A stretch of DNA of 64,000 nt from assembly GCA_963727535.1 (NCBI GenBank), contig CAVSGR010000006.1, forward strand, positions 1,240,001 to 1,304,000, read 5' to 3'. Origin of the DNA: RBG-16-34-14 sp963727535 (GTDB lineage Bacteria; Bacteroidota; Ignavibacteria; Ignavibacteriales; Ignavibacteriaceae). The notes beneath the pieces were generated by a model. The model saw only the letters and a program-made list of their open reading frames with translations. It was not told where the DNA came from and ran no database searches. Of this stretch, positions 36,358-46,096 are shown piece after piece (positions within the stretch are counted from its first letter, which is position 1; each line of letters begins with the position of its first letter). A program made the position numbers and the translations under genes.

Positions 36358-39300
36358 ATGAACAACTTCTTCACAAAATTTAAAAGTCCGGTTTCTGCCA
36401 TACTTGTGTTTATCCTGCTGGGCGGAATTTATTCTCTCGTGAATATTAAAACCGGATTATTTCCCGATATTACTTTTCCTAAAATAAAAATAATTGCAGA
36501 TAACGGTGAGCAGCCTGTTGATAAAATGATGGTAACGGTAACTATTCCACTGGAAAATGCGATCAAGAAAGTTGAGGAATTAAGATTATTACGAAGTACA
36601 ACGAGCAGGGGTAGTTGTGAATTATCTGCTTTTTTAAACTGGGGCAGCGATATCGATCTCGGCAAACAACGTGTTGAAGCCCGCATAAATGCCATCAAAC
36701 AAAATCTCCCGGCTGGTATAGATATCACGGTTGAAAAAATGAATCCGTCGATTCTTCCTGTTATGGGTTTTTCATTAGAAGGAGAAAGACAAAATTCAAT
36801 AGAACTTCGGCAGATTGCCGAATACACAATCAAACCGATCCTGGAGCGTATCGATGGAGTTTCCGATGTTGCAGTGATTGGCGGAAAAGTAAAAGAATAT
36901 CATATCATTCTCGACCCGATGAAAATGAGTAATCTCAGGATTACACCTTCTTTTATTGCTGATGTTTTGTCAAAGTCTAATTTTATTTCTTCGAACGGAT
37001 TTATGACTGATAACAACAGGCTCTATTTAACTCTTACCGATGCAACTATAAAAAACAAAAACGAACTTGAAAACACGGTAATTCTAAATTCTCCCAAAAG
37101 TAAAATTTTACTTAAAGACGTAGCTCAGATTCAGATCGCGGAGCGAAGAGATTATGTAAAGATTAACGCAAACGGAAAAGACGTTCCACTGATAGCAATT
37201 TTGAAACAGCCCAAAGCTAATCTAATTGATGTAACTGCGGCAGTACAAAATCAACTTAAAGAAATTGAAAGTGTTCTGCCGCATGGAGTAAAATTAAAAT
37301 CATTTTACAACCAGGCGGATTTTGTAGGCGATTCAATCAACAGCTTAAAAGATGTTTTATGGATTGGATTACTTCTGGCAATTTTATTAACCGTAATATT
37401 TTTGCGATCAGTTAAAGCGAGTTCTGTCATACTTATTACAATTCCAATTACGCTTGGTTTAACATTGGTGATTCTGTACGCTTTGAATTACACATTTAAC
37501 ATAATGACGATCGGGGCAATTGCCGCAGCACTGGGATTAATCATCGATGATGCAATTGTTGTTATCGAACAGATTCATCGTACGCATGAGGAACATCCGG
37601 ATGAAAGCAGTTTTAATCTTGTTACAAAAGCCATAAAATTTCTTTTTCCTGCAATGGTCGGTTCATCGCTTAGCACAATTGTAATTTTCCTGCCTTTTGT
37701 TTTGATGGGCGGAGTTGCGGGTGCATATTTCAAAGTTATGACAGACACAATGATTATAACGCTTGTTTCTTCGTTTATTGTTACGTGGATTGGTCTGCCT
37801 GTTATTTACATTTTGTTTTCGAAAGAAGAGCACACTATTAAAAGTTCTTCAGTAGAAATAAAGAAAAGAAACTGGGTTTACTTTTTTGTAAACAAACCCT
37901 GGATAGCTATTGTTTTTGTTATCTGTTTAATGGTTTCTGTTTATCTGATTATCCCGACTTTGCCTTCCGGGTTTTTACCAGAAATGGATGAAGGATCGAT
38001 TGTTCTGGATTATTCAAGTCCACCGGGTGCTTCTCTTGAAGCAAGCGACAAAATGTTAAAACTTGTTGATAAGATTTTACAGGATACGCCTGAAGTTGAA
38101 TCATTTTCACGACGAACCGGTACCCAGATGGGATTTTTTATCACCGAGCCAAACCGGGGAGATTACCTGATTCAATTAAAAAAGAAAAGAAATAAAACCA
38201 CCGATGAAGTTTCGGATGAAATCAGAAATAAAATCGAATCAACCTTACCGGCTTTGCGTGTAGATTTCGGACAGGTTATCGGTGATATGCTTGGTGACTT
38301 GATGGCTTCCGTTCAACCAATTGAAATAAAAATTTATGGTGATGATTCAAAAAAACTCAGCAATCTTGCCGACTCAGTTGCAAACATCATCTCAGGCTTG
38401 AATGGAATTGCCGATGTATTTAATGGAATAACGATTGCCGGTCCTTCTATCAATTTAGAACCAAAAATTGCCAGTCTCGCACAATACGGACTTACGCCGG
38501 ATGATTTCCAATTCCAGATGCAAACAAAAATAGAAGGAACGATCGTCGGGAGTATTCTTGAAAAAAACCGGTTAGCCAATATTAGAATGCTGGAAGCTCA
38601 AAAAAATATTTCATTTAACAAGCTGAAGAAAAATTTTATTTTCCTCCCAAACGGAAAGTTAAAACCAATTGATGAATTTGCAGATTTAGTTATAACTAAA
38701 GGTGTTGCCGAAGTCGATAGAGAAAATCTTAAAGAAATGGTTGCCGTTACTGCACGTTTGAATAATATAGATTTAGGTAGCGCATTAAAAGAAATTCAAA
38801 GCTTAATAGACAAAAAGTTGGTCTTGCCGAAAGGTTACCAGATAATTTACGGTGGGGCTTATGCTGAGCAACAAAATGCATTTAAAGAATTATTGTTAAT
38901 TCTTTTTTCTGCCGTGCTGTTAGTGTTTACAGTAATATTGTTTTTATTCAGAAGTATAAAAGTATCCGTTGTTGTAATGTTTATTGCTGTGCTGGGAATA
39001 GCGGGAAGCGTTCTTGCTTTGTTTATAACCGGTACACCATTAAATGTCGGGAGCTACACAGGCATAATTATGATTGTAGGAATCATAGGAGAAAATGCAA
39101 TATTCACTGTTCTGCAATTTACCGATGCACGAAAAAATAAGATGAATAAAACTGAAGCGGTTGTTTATGCAATATCTATCCGCTTAAGACCAAACCTTAT
39201 GACAGCTCTTGGTGCCATTACTGCATTATTCCCTCTTGCATTGGGGATTGGAACGGGTGCACAAATGCATCAGCCATTGGCAATTGCGATCATTGGCGGA

Positions 39301-39372
39301 TTTATAATTGCTTTACCCTTATTGCTAATTGTTTTGCCCACAGTTTTGAAAACAATTGAAAAAGATAATTGA
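36358..39372 (+). CDS. RND-family efflux transporter
   Basis: This inner-membrane proton antiporter (1004 aa) has the two-fold RND layout: TM1 (SPVSAILVFILLGGIYSLV), a large periplasmic porter loop, a TM2-6 bundle, TM7, a second porter loop and a TM8-12 bundle. TM4 carries GLIIDDAIVVIE with two acidic residues (397-398), as in HAE1-type drug/lipophile pumps; metal pumps of the CusA/CzcA type usually show a different pattern here. The substrate is therefore open even though metal genes surround it. The segment TGAQMHQPLAIAIIGGF near its end recurs in a relic at 45.97 kb. Confidence 0.94.
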   Translation: MNNFFTKFKSPVSAILVFILLGGIYSLVNIKTGLFPDITFPKIKIIADNGEQPVDKMMVTVTIPLENAIKKVEELRLLRSTTSRGSCELSAFLNWGSDIDLGKQRVEARINAIKQNLPAGIDITVEKMNPSILPVMGFSLEGERQNSIELRQIAEYTIKPILERIDGVSDVAVIGGKVKEYHIILDPMKMSNLRITPSFIADVLSKSNFISSNGFMTDNNRLYLTLTDATIKNKNELENTVILNSPKSKILLKDVAQIQIAERRDYVKINANGKDVPLIAILKQPKANLIDVTAAVQNQLKEIESVLPHGVKLKSFYNQADFVGDSINSLKDVLWIGLLLAILLTVIFLRSVKASSVILITIPITLGLTLVILYALNYTFNIMTIGAIAAALGLIIDDAIVVIEQIHRTHEEHPDESSFNLVTKAIKFLFPAMVGSSLSTIVIFLPFVLMGGVAGAYFKVMTDTMIITLVSSFIVTWIGLPVIYILFSKEEHTIKSSSVEIKKRNWVYFFVNKPWIAIVFVICLMVSVYLIIPTLPSGFLPEMDEGSIVLDYSSPPGASLEASDKMLKLVDKILQDTPEVESFSRRTGTQMGFFITEPNRGDYLIQLKKKRNKTTDEVSDEIRNKIESTLPALRVDFGQVIGDMLGDLMASVQPIEIKIYGDDSKKLSNLADSVANIISGLNGIADVFNGITIAGPSINLEPKIASLAQYGLTPDDFQFQMQTKIEGTIVGSILEKNRLANIRMLEAQKNISFNKLKKNFIFLPNGKLKPIDEFADLVITKGVAEVDRENLKEMVAVTARLNNIDLGSALKEIQSLIDKKLVLPKGYQIIYGGAYAEQQNAFKELLLILFSAVLLVFTVILFLFRSIKVSVVVMFIAVLGIAGSVLALFITGTPLNVGSYTGIIMIVGIIGENAIFTVLQFTDARKNKMNKTEAVVYAISIRLRPNLMTALGAITALFPLALGIGTGAQMHQPLAIAIIGGFIIALPLLLIVLPTVLKTIEKDN

Positions 39373-39396
39373 ACTAAAATTTTATTTGAGGACAAT

Positions 39397-40395
39397 ATGA
39401 AAAAACTAATTGAGAATGTGCTATTGATTCCATTTCTGGCTGTTTTACTATTTCAGGCTAATTCATTCTCCCAGACTTCGGGTTATAAAATTGTAAAAAC
39501 AATTCCGATTGGTGGCGAGACCCGATGGGACTATCTTGCAATCGATAAAACTTATAACAGACTTTTTGTCTCCCATTCATCGTCTGTTGCTGTAATAGAT
39601 CTCGAAACAGATTCACTGATTGATGAAATAAAAAATTTGAATGGGGTACACGGAATTGCTTTTGCGCCGGAGTTTAATAAAGGATTCATAAGCAATGGTC
39701 GCAATAGTTCAGTAACTGTATTTGACTTAAAGACATTGAAGACTTTGGATAGTGTTGAGGTTACAGGCGAAAACCCGGATGCAATTATGTATGATTCTTT
39801 TACAAAAAGAGTTTTTACGATGAATGGAAGATCTTCAAATACAACTGCCATAGATGCAAAAACGGATAAAGTAGTCGGTACAATAAAACTCGATGGAAAA
39901 CCTGAGTTTGCAGTATCGGATGAGAAAGGTAAAGTGTTTGTAAATATTGAAGACAAAAGTGAGATTCAAGAATTAGATCCTGAAGCATTAAAAGTGTTAA
40001 ACACCTGGTCAATGGCACCGGGAGAAGAACCATCCGGATTAGCTCTTGATGTAAAGAATAACAGACTGTTTTCCGTATGCAGAAATAAAATGATGGTAGT
40101 AGTTGACTCTAAATCGGGAAAAGTTGTTACAACTGTGCCAATAGGTTCTGGAGTCGATGCCTGTGCTTTTGATAGGAATGATCAGATGATTTTTAGTTCA
40201 AACGGGGAAGGAAATGTAACTATTGTTAAAGAAAAAACACCTAATGATTTTGTGGTAATTGATAACGTTCCTACTGAGAGGGGAGCCAGGACAATGGCTT
40301 TCGATGAAAATACAAAAAGGATTTATACTGACACAGCTATCGAGGGTGAAAATAATTCAAGAGTATTTAGTGTTTTAGTGCTTGATAAAAAGTAA
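39397..40395 (+). CDS. YncE-like secreted beta-propeller protein
   Basis: The protein (332 aa) has a signal peptide (cleaved after NSFSQ) and about seven repeats of the YncE/cytochrome-D1-like propeller, each with a pattern such as NRLFVSHSSSVAVIDLETD or KRVFTMNGRSSNTTAIDAKTD. It is periplasmic or exported. It starts 24 bases after the pump gene and is probably the last gene of that operon. Its function is unknown; propellers of this type serve as binding or scaffold proteins. A relic of a metal-ATPase gene begins right after its stop. Confidence 0.85.
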   Translation: MKKLIENVLLIPFLAVLLFQANSFSQTSGYKIVKTIPIGGETRWDYLAIDKTYNRLFVSHSSSVAVIDLETDSLIDEIKNLNGVHGIAFAPEFNKGFISNGRNSSVTVFDLKTLKTLDSVEVTGENPDAIMYDSFTKRVFTMNGRSSNTTAIDAKTDKVVGTIKLDGKPEFAVSDEKGKVFVNIEDKSEIQELDPEALKVLNTWSMAPGEEPSGLALDVKNNRLFSVCRNKMMVVVDSKSGKVVTTVPIGSGVDACAFDRNDQMIFSSNGEGNVTIVKEKTPNDFVVIDNVPTERGARTMAFDENTKRIYTDTAIEGENNSRVFSVLVLDKK

Positions 40396-40398
40396 AAA

Positions 40399-40477
40399 TT
40401 TTTTGGAAACTGTTTTTGAGGTATAGTGCTTTGAACTAATTGCTATTGTAAATGATACGAGAGTTTTGAGAAGTTAA
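40399..40477 (+). pseudogene. Relic of the 3' end of a P1B metal-ATPase gene (copy 1)
   Basis: The bases from TTTTTGGAAACTGTTTTTGA to the TAA at 40475-40477 align without large gaps to 28530-28608, the last 26 codons of the intact ATPase gene. The end translates as LIAIVNDTRVLRS-stop against LIAIANATRVLRS-stop. No upstream part of an ATPase gene is present. It lies immediately after the YncE-like gene. Confidence 0.8.
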
Positions 40478-40659
40478 ATTCGGTCTTTTATTTCTTGTGG
40501 CGAAGCTGTCTCAAAAAATAATTCTAAAGCTTCTTTAAGATTTCGTCTTGCTTCTTCAACAGTATCTCCCTGACTGGCTATATCAAGCTCCGGGCAAAGA
40601 GCAACATATTGATTCTCTTCCCGCTCAATAATTGCAGTGAATTGCTTAATATTTTGCAT
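40474..40659 (-). CDS. HicB-like antitoxin-family protein, C-terminally shortened
   Basis: The 61-aa protein has the HicB/UPF0150 fold pattern FTAIIEREENQYVALCPELD followed by GDTVEEARRNLKEALELFFE. HicB proteins normally bind and neutralise the mRNA interferase HicA. Here the sequence ends at PQEIKDRI, about 10-15 residues earlier than relatives that continue with a strand, and its stop codon lies within the ATPase relic. No hicA is present on either side. It is either a solo remnant or an orphan member; activity is doubtful. Confidence 0.7.
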   Translation of the reverse strand: MQNIKQFTAIIEREENQYVALCPELDIASQGDTVEEARRNLKEALELFFETASPQEIKDRI

Positions 40660-40954
40660 TTATTATTTACCTTCCTAGTTAATTCGATGAGACGTTGTGT
40701 CTCCAATCTTTAGGTTAAATATACCAAACTATTGGAAGATTTAGAATAACTTTTTCTGCCTCGTAGAGGCAGTATTTTTGTAGAAAAAGAATTACCCCGC
40801 ATTATAATAATCCTTGCAGAGGATTAACAAAGGTGCCTGTGCATCCTCTACGAGGATGTGTGAGATTGGTTTGTATAGTTGTTCTTTACAATAATAAAAC
40901 CTGCCTTGCCGGTAGGCAGGCATCTACGATGTTTTTGAGTAATAATTGGTATCT
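40660..40954. repeat. Cluster of four short perfect palindromes (REP-like)
   Basis: This non-coding stretch holds hairpins CTGCCTC/GAGGCAG (40756-40772), TAATCCT/AGGATTA (40808-40826), CATCCTC/GAGGATG (40842-40858) and CCTGCC/GGCAGG (40900-40920). Three share a CCTC/GAGG or TCCT/AGGA core with a 3-5 base loop. The layout resembles REP elements mobilised by RAYT transposases, but no transposase is seen. Apart from the relic that follows, nothing else is recognisable. Confidence 0.6.
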
Positions 40955-40973
40955 ATGTGGGAAGCTGTTTTTG
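40955..40973 (+). pseudogene. Fragment of the metal-ATPase 3' region (copy 2)
   Basis: The 19 bases from ATG to TTTTTG are identical to 28531-28549 in the intact ATPase gene (encoding MWEAVF), and the sequence just upstream is loosely similar. Downstream similarity stops at once. It lies 480 bases from copy 1, beyond the palindrome cluster. The remainder up to 41206 shows no gene. Confidence 0.55.
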
Positions 40974-41206
40974 AAACTGATGAGGAAGTGCTTGAATTTT
41001 CAAAAGTATAATTAATCAAGAGCTTCTCAATTTTAAGGTCGTCGGCAGAAAATCTACATTCAATATTTCCAGTGTATGTATAAGTTAACTGTGAGCTATT
41101 GATTTCGATATTCAAAACATTATTTTTACAATTATTTTACTCATACTCAATAACAATGGAAATAGAACATTGCGAATTATATCTGACTTACAGACTGACA
41201 ATATTA

Positions 41207-41934
41207 TTATTTCAATAACATCATCTTTTTTACTTGTGTAAAATTTCTAGTAGAAATTTTATAATAATAAATTCCACTTGCATATTTACTAGCATTGAAA
41301 TTGGACTTCATAAACTCCAGGTTGTTTTACTTCATTGACTAATATTGCTATTTCATCTACAAGAATGTCATAAACTATCAATTTTTACGTTTCCCGTCTC
41401 TGGTTTCACATTTGATGGAATACTATATTTTATTGTGGTTGTTGGATTAAACGGATTGGGATAATTTTGGGATAGTAAGTAAACTGTTGGAATACTTTCA
41501 ATAATATCTATTCCAACTTGTGTACAATCAAATGGTTGAATTGTGAAATGTGAACTGGTTATTTCGTTAAAAGACCATGACATTTTTAGTAAACAATTAT
41601 TAAAAATTTTATTGGAATCCGGGATATTCCAGATATACTTTCCAACTGATGGATCTGTAAATGTTGAAAGTTCAGAACCAACTTGTGAAATATCGGTTGA
41701 GATATGGATATTTACAATACCGTTATCATTATTAGTTATTTCTAATCCATCTAACCTTAAATAGTCACTATTCATTTCAACAACGGTATAAGCAGTATTG
41801 CCATTTATCTGAACACTTCTATCATTTACATCTACTGTATTACGAGTGTCATTCTCCTTTATAGGATTACCGCAATTGGTGCAGAATTTAATATTATCTT
41901 GAAGTTTAGCTTGACATTTTTTACAGTAATTCAT
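41207..41934 (-). pseudogene. Zinc-ribbon protein fused to T9SS sorting domain, frameshifted
   Basis: The open part (41368-41934, 188 aa) begins with a zinc ribbon (CKKCQAKLQ, then CTNCGNPI), continues with a fragment like parallel beta-helix proteins (SDYLRLDGLEITNND) and an Ig-like piece, and ends at the start of a T9SS type-A sorting domain (QNYPNPFNPTTTIKYSIP). Two single-base deletions (near 41370 and 41300) would restore the rest, VYDILVDEIAILVNEV and ASKYASGIYYYKI, ending at 41207. There is no signal peptide, so a T9SS tail cannot be used; the gene looks like a chimera made by recombination. I rate function unlikely. Confidence 0.65.
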
Positions 41935-41984
41935 GTGATTAATTATAAGTTATTTCAAAACTATTAATCATTAATATTTAACTT

Positions 41985-44613
41985 TTACTCCTGCCATTTA
42001 TATAAAAAGAAATTACGTCTCGAAGTTTCGAAAGCTCCTATTGATCCACCTCCATCAATTAAAAGGGCTCCTCCTTTAGCAAGACCCTCGGGAATTGTAT
42101 ATTCTTCTTGAGAGGGAGATGAATCCTCCTTGCAACTAACTATTTTGTTACTCCAACTCGATGATTCACCAGTATTATCTCCATGATCATCAAAAGACAT
42201 CTTATTTATATCATTATAGAAACTAATATTAATTGAAGTATATCCATCACCACTTGCAGTTGCCTCAAAAATTAATGTATCGCCAGGTATCAATATCGTA
42301 GGCGGTACCGTATAAGTCCCAGAACCTGTACTACCTGATGCATTACTGCCACACGTGCTTGACCCTTGGGTTATTGAATAATCTCCGGCACTTCCCGAGC
42401 AATTTTCTAAAGGATAACAATCAGATGAATAAAACTCGCAGCCGTTAATTGGTTTTGTGTCATATAGAATCCAATAACCGGCATTAGGATCACTTTCTTC
42501 TTCTACAGTAAAACTAATATAATTACTCTTTTTGCTATTAGCCACAATATGTACATCTACGTTACCAGCTGACTAAACCTTGGGGCACCTTAACGTCTAT
42601 TTGTGTATCAGTCCATGAAACTATATCTGAAGCTTTTACTGAGCCGAACCAAACTTCACCGTTATTTTGTGATGTCCCGAAGTACTTTCCATAAATGTGT
42701 ACAACCTCACCCACTTTAGCGATATTAGGAGCTATGTTTGAAATTGTCGGAATGTCTTCTTCTACATTATAACTAATAGTTGCTTCAGTAAGCGAAATAT
42801 TAGTGCTATTTTCATATAGTTCAACTTTAACTGTGTATGTTCCTGCGGCTTTAAAAACGTGCGTAACTGTGCTATCATTTAAAATAGTAACATTATCAGT
42901 ATTATCACCAAAGGACCAAACGTATTTTGAGTTTCCTTTTGGTGCAGTTCCACCGGAAAGAGCAGTAAATTTGCAATCTTCGTTAGGTTTACTATTCAAG
43001 GGATTGGGCTCAATTGAAAGTCTCTGGTAATAAACCGTAAACCACTTAAAATCAATATATTCCCAGTCATCTATTCTATAACCTTGTACATTCAACCCTA
43101 TTGTATTTTCACCCGGCTTAAGCGTTAATGAAAGTAAACCATTAGTAGCATCAACGTCTGCAATTTTATTCCCTGTATTTTCATCATATGCTGTTATTAC
43201 CTGGTAATGATCAGTTCCAGTAATATACCCTTCACAATCGGTTGAGCGTGAGAATAAAATAAGGGTATCGGTCTCAACCACAATTCCATCAAAAAAACCT
43301 ATTTCATTATTATCAGATTTCATAAATATATCATATTGAGGGAACCTGTCATTTCCTATTTTTTCAGATTGCATTTCTGCATAACGTTTTGCAATTTGAG
43401 GCCAGTCAATAAATGAAGTTTTGCCAAAGAAACCAATTTTGTCATACACTCTTTCTTGAGCCCCAGCTTTGGCTTTAGATACATACGGATTAAACTTTCC
43501 GTTTGAGTATTGAATAGTTCTTATGGTTTCAGTCCCATCTAGATCTCTATTATTTGGAAAGTTAGGATCTGCTATATACATCTTTCCTTCGGTAACATTT
43601 ATTTTATAAACAATCATAGCATGCCCCCCATTTCCCATAATACCCACAAATTGAGGTTCACCGGTTAATAGCATTGCAGTAATAAATGTTTTCCACGTTA
43701 TAGAATGGATATATGATTGTATGTTTAGACTTATCATGATACCATCCTGGTCTAAATCTTCATGAATAGTTGAAGCAAAACGGTAACCCAGTGGATTATC
43801 CTGCCACAAAAACTTTGGATTTGTACTCTTGTTAATATGATCAAATCTGTGAAAAAGCGATGGTTCACCTTTTAATGTTTTTTCGTAATAATACCACATT
43901 GCTGTTATACTTTGGCCTGCACAATGGCCTTTAGATGCAATATATGAACCAAAATTAGGAAATTCCCAATCATCAATACCGGGCGTAAAGCCTGAACTAA
44001 CAACAGTTTGAAGAGAAAGCACACTTTCTTTAATGGAAGATATCACTAAGTTACCGAGGCTTGATAAATCCATTCCTTTCCTTAATGTTGTACTGCTTGA
44101 GATGGTTGATGTTGCAAAATGCCTGGTATTAACTGTAATTGATGAATCATCCTGTGAAATAGTTGGAAGCACTTCAATTTTTCCGGTTGTTTCATCATAT
44201 AAAATACCTACTGCAAACTCATCATCTGCTATTGAAATAGGTATCTTCACATCAATTGGTTCCTTAGAATATCCTCCGCCGTTTTTGATTGTTATCAATG
44301 GTGAAACGGGATTAAAGTATTCACCCAACTCATGCTTAGTGATTTCAGCATAGGAAATAGAATAAGTTCGTGTTTCATCATAACTTTCCTTAGGAACAGT
44401 TATTGTTAATCCGTTAATTGGCGATTCAGCATTGGATACAACCACAGTTCCTCCGCCAGGACTTACACCTACTGAGATTTCCTCGATTAGGTCACCAGTT
44501 GAAATTATGCCACTTTTAGGTTCGTTTTCATCTGGATCAATTGGATTGCTTTCTTTAGTACAAGAACTAAAAATGAAAAGACTTAATACGAACAATAGTA
44601 CCAATTGTTTCAT
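41985..44613 (-). CDS. Large lipoprotein with cysteine-peptidase-like, PKD and IPT/TIG domains (one frameshift)
   Basis: The protein (about 875 aa if repaired) starts with a lipoprotein signal (IFSSC at residue 18). A beta-rich N-terminal part is followed by a papain/C39-like domain with Cys in GHCAGQS, His in NGGHAMIVYKI and an Asp/Asn in IADPNFPN. Then come a PKD domain (YVWSFGDN to HVFKAAGTYTVKVEL), an IPT/TIG domain (ISNIAPNIAKVGEVVHIYG) and a Cys/Ser/Gly-rich C-terminal part. The frame breaks at about 42567; removing one base joins VPQGLVSG to NVDVHIVANSKKS. Substrate and role are unknown; a surface-exposed peptidase or adhesin is plausible. Confidence 0.7.
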
Positions 44614-44674
44614 AATTACTTCCTCGTGTAAATATTATTTCAAAAATGATCACTCTTTTAGTTTTAACAAGTAT

Positions 44675-45427
44675 TTATTTCATTAAAATCATCTTTTTTG
44701 TTTGTATAGCATTGCCAACAGTTATTTTATAGTAGTAAACTCCACTTGCATATTTGCTTCCATTAAAATTTACTTTATAAATTCCGGGATGTTTTACTTC
44801 GTTAACTAATGTTGTTAATTCATTTCCCAGCACATCATACACTTTCAAAACTACCCTGTAATTCCCACTTCTTTCCGGGATCTGATATTTTATTTTTGTA
44901 GTTGGGTTTGAGATCGTGTTATTATCAGAGTTAGTTTTTAATATAACTCCCATTAAGTTATTGTGAATATCATCTAATCCACAACAATTGTTGGTTATGG
45001 TACAATTATTCACTCCGATTAATTCAATGGCACCGCCATAATTCCATCGATAGGTAGTTCCATAAATTGTAAAGTCATCAATTGTTACATTATTTGCAGT
45101 TATTTTAAATACATCATATTGATAATTAGCGGCAATAACTGTTGTTGCCAAATAACCATTTTCTGATCTTAGAGTAATTTCTTTTGTAACATTAACATTT
45201 TCGTTATAAGTTCCATCTTTCACAATAATTATATCTCCATTTACAACTGAAGAATTATTTATTGCTCCTTGTATTGTTAGCCAAGGAGAAACGGAACTTC
45301 CAACGTTTGAATCGTTCCCGGAAGGAGAAACATAGTACGTATTCTGGGCAAAAATTTGGATTGAAAAAAGGAAAGCAACTATAATAATCTCAAAAAACTT
45401 TTTTTTAGAAATTGAACAACTAGACAT
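44675..45427 (-). CDS. Secreted beta-helix protein with T9SS sorting domain, internally shortened
   Basis: The 250-aa protein has a signal peptide (cleaved near IQIFAQ), then the start of a right-handed beta-helix typical of large exported proteins (TYYVSPSGNDSNVGS, WLTIQGAIN, GDIIIVKDGTYNE) and a complete T9SS type-A C-terminal domain (VVLKVYDVLGNELTTLVNEV, YASGVYYYKI, KKMILMK). The helix is unusually short, and the junction NTISNPTTKIKYQIP lacks the usual NYPNPF lead, so an internal deletion probably joined the ends. It may still be exported by T9SS, whose machinery is not in the window. Confidence 0.8.
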   Translation of the reverse strand: MSSCSISKKKFFEIIIVAFLFSIQIFAQNTYYVSPSGNDSNVGSSVSPWLTIQGAINNSSVVNGDIIIVKDGTYNENVNVTKEITLRSENGYLATTVIAANYQYDVFKITANNVTIDDFTIYGTTYRWNYGGAIELIGVNNCTITNNCCGLDDIHNNLMGVILKTNSDNNTISNPTTKIKYQIPERSGNYRVVLKVYDVLGNELTTLVNEVKHPGIYKVNFNGSKYASGVYYYKITVGNAIQTKKMILMK

Positions 45428-45935
45428 AACTGCCCCTCAATTAATTGTGCTAAATATTGTATTTTAATCTTTTATATACATGCTAATATTTTATTAACTG
45501 TATTAATTTTGTGAATAATTTATTCTTGACTCCACTTTAAAAAGAAATTCCCATAAAAATGGGAATGTGAGTAACTTTTAATATATAATAAACTCCTCTT
45601 TTTTTAGGGATGACAATTATAATAATCGGTTTTTTTATAGTGGGCGCATCCCTAATTACCAAGTTAATATTTTAGATATATAAATGCAATTACGGCCCAC
45701 CCTAAAAATTTAAATAATAAACCGTTAGTTAAAGTATTACTTTCGGGTCACGGAGAGAACGTGTAGCTCGACTGGAGTTACTCCAATGATGCACGAAAAT
45801 ATTTTCTAAACTGTTTTTTATATTTCAGTTCAGAAAAAATATAAATCGTTAATCGAAGGAACGATTAATATTTTCCAAAACTTTTGCATATAGTTATTTT
45901 GCGCAGGTTATGTTATTTCGTACGTATCTTTGAAG
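45428..45935. repeat. Non-coding stretch with several inverted repeats (REP-like)
   Basis: No gene is visible. Inverted repeats are ATTCCCAT/ATGGGAAT with AAAA loop (45547-45566), TTAGGGATG/CATCCCTAA with a 34-base gap (45604-45655), TGGAG/CTCCA (45773-45785) set within CGTG...CACG, and TTAATCG/CGATTAA (45849-45868). The second pair looks like two REP units facing each other. None is followed by a T-run that would make a typical terminator. Confidence 0.5.
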
Positions 45936-46083
45936 GCATTGCTTTTCTGCCATTGCTTCTGATATTGTTACAGGCGCACAGATGCATCAGCCGTTGGCTA
46001 TTGCGATCATAGGGGGTTTTGTTGTTGCTTTACCATTATTGCTCGTTGTACTTCCGTCAATGTTGCGGGTTACTGAAAGATAG
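45936..46083 (+). pseudogene. Relic of the 3' end of an RND pump gene
   Basis: From 45968 the frame reads VTGAQMHQPLAIAIIGGF and ALPLLLVVLP to a TAG at 46081, matching the last 45 or so residues of the intact pump at 39.25-39.37 kb; 17 residues in a row are identical. Upstream, GIAFLPLLL matches the preceding pump segment in another frame, so the relic is frameshifted, and then similarity ends. The rest of the pump is absent. Confidence 0.85.
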
Positions 46084-46096
46084 AGGAAAGAATTAT

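Noticed and set aside
40833..41015. Open frame of 60 codons
   Set aside because: It spans the palindrome cluster and an ATPase relic and shows no protein-like pattern of its own.
42803..43030. Plus-strand open frames within 41.5-44.7 kb as genes
   Set aside because: They are antisense shadows of the large lipoprotein and T9SS genes and lack recognisable domains or start signals.
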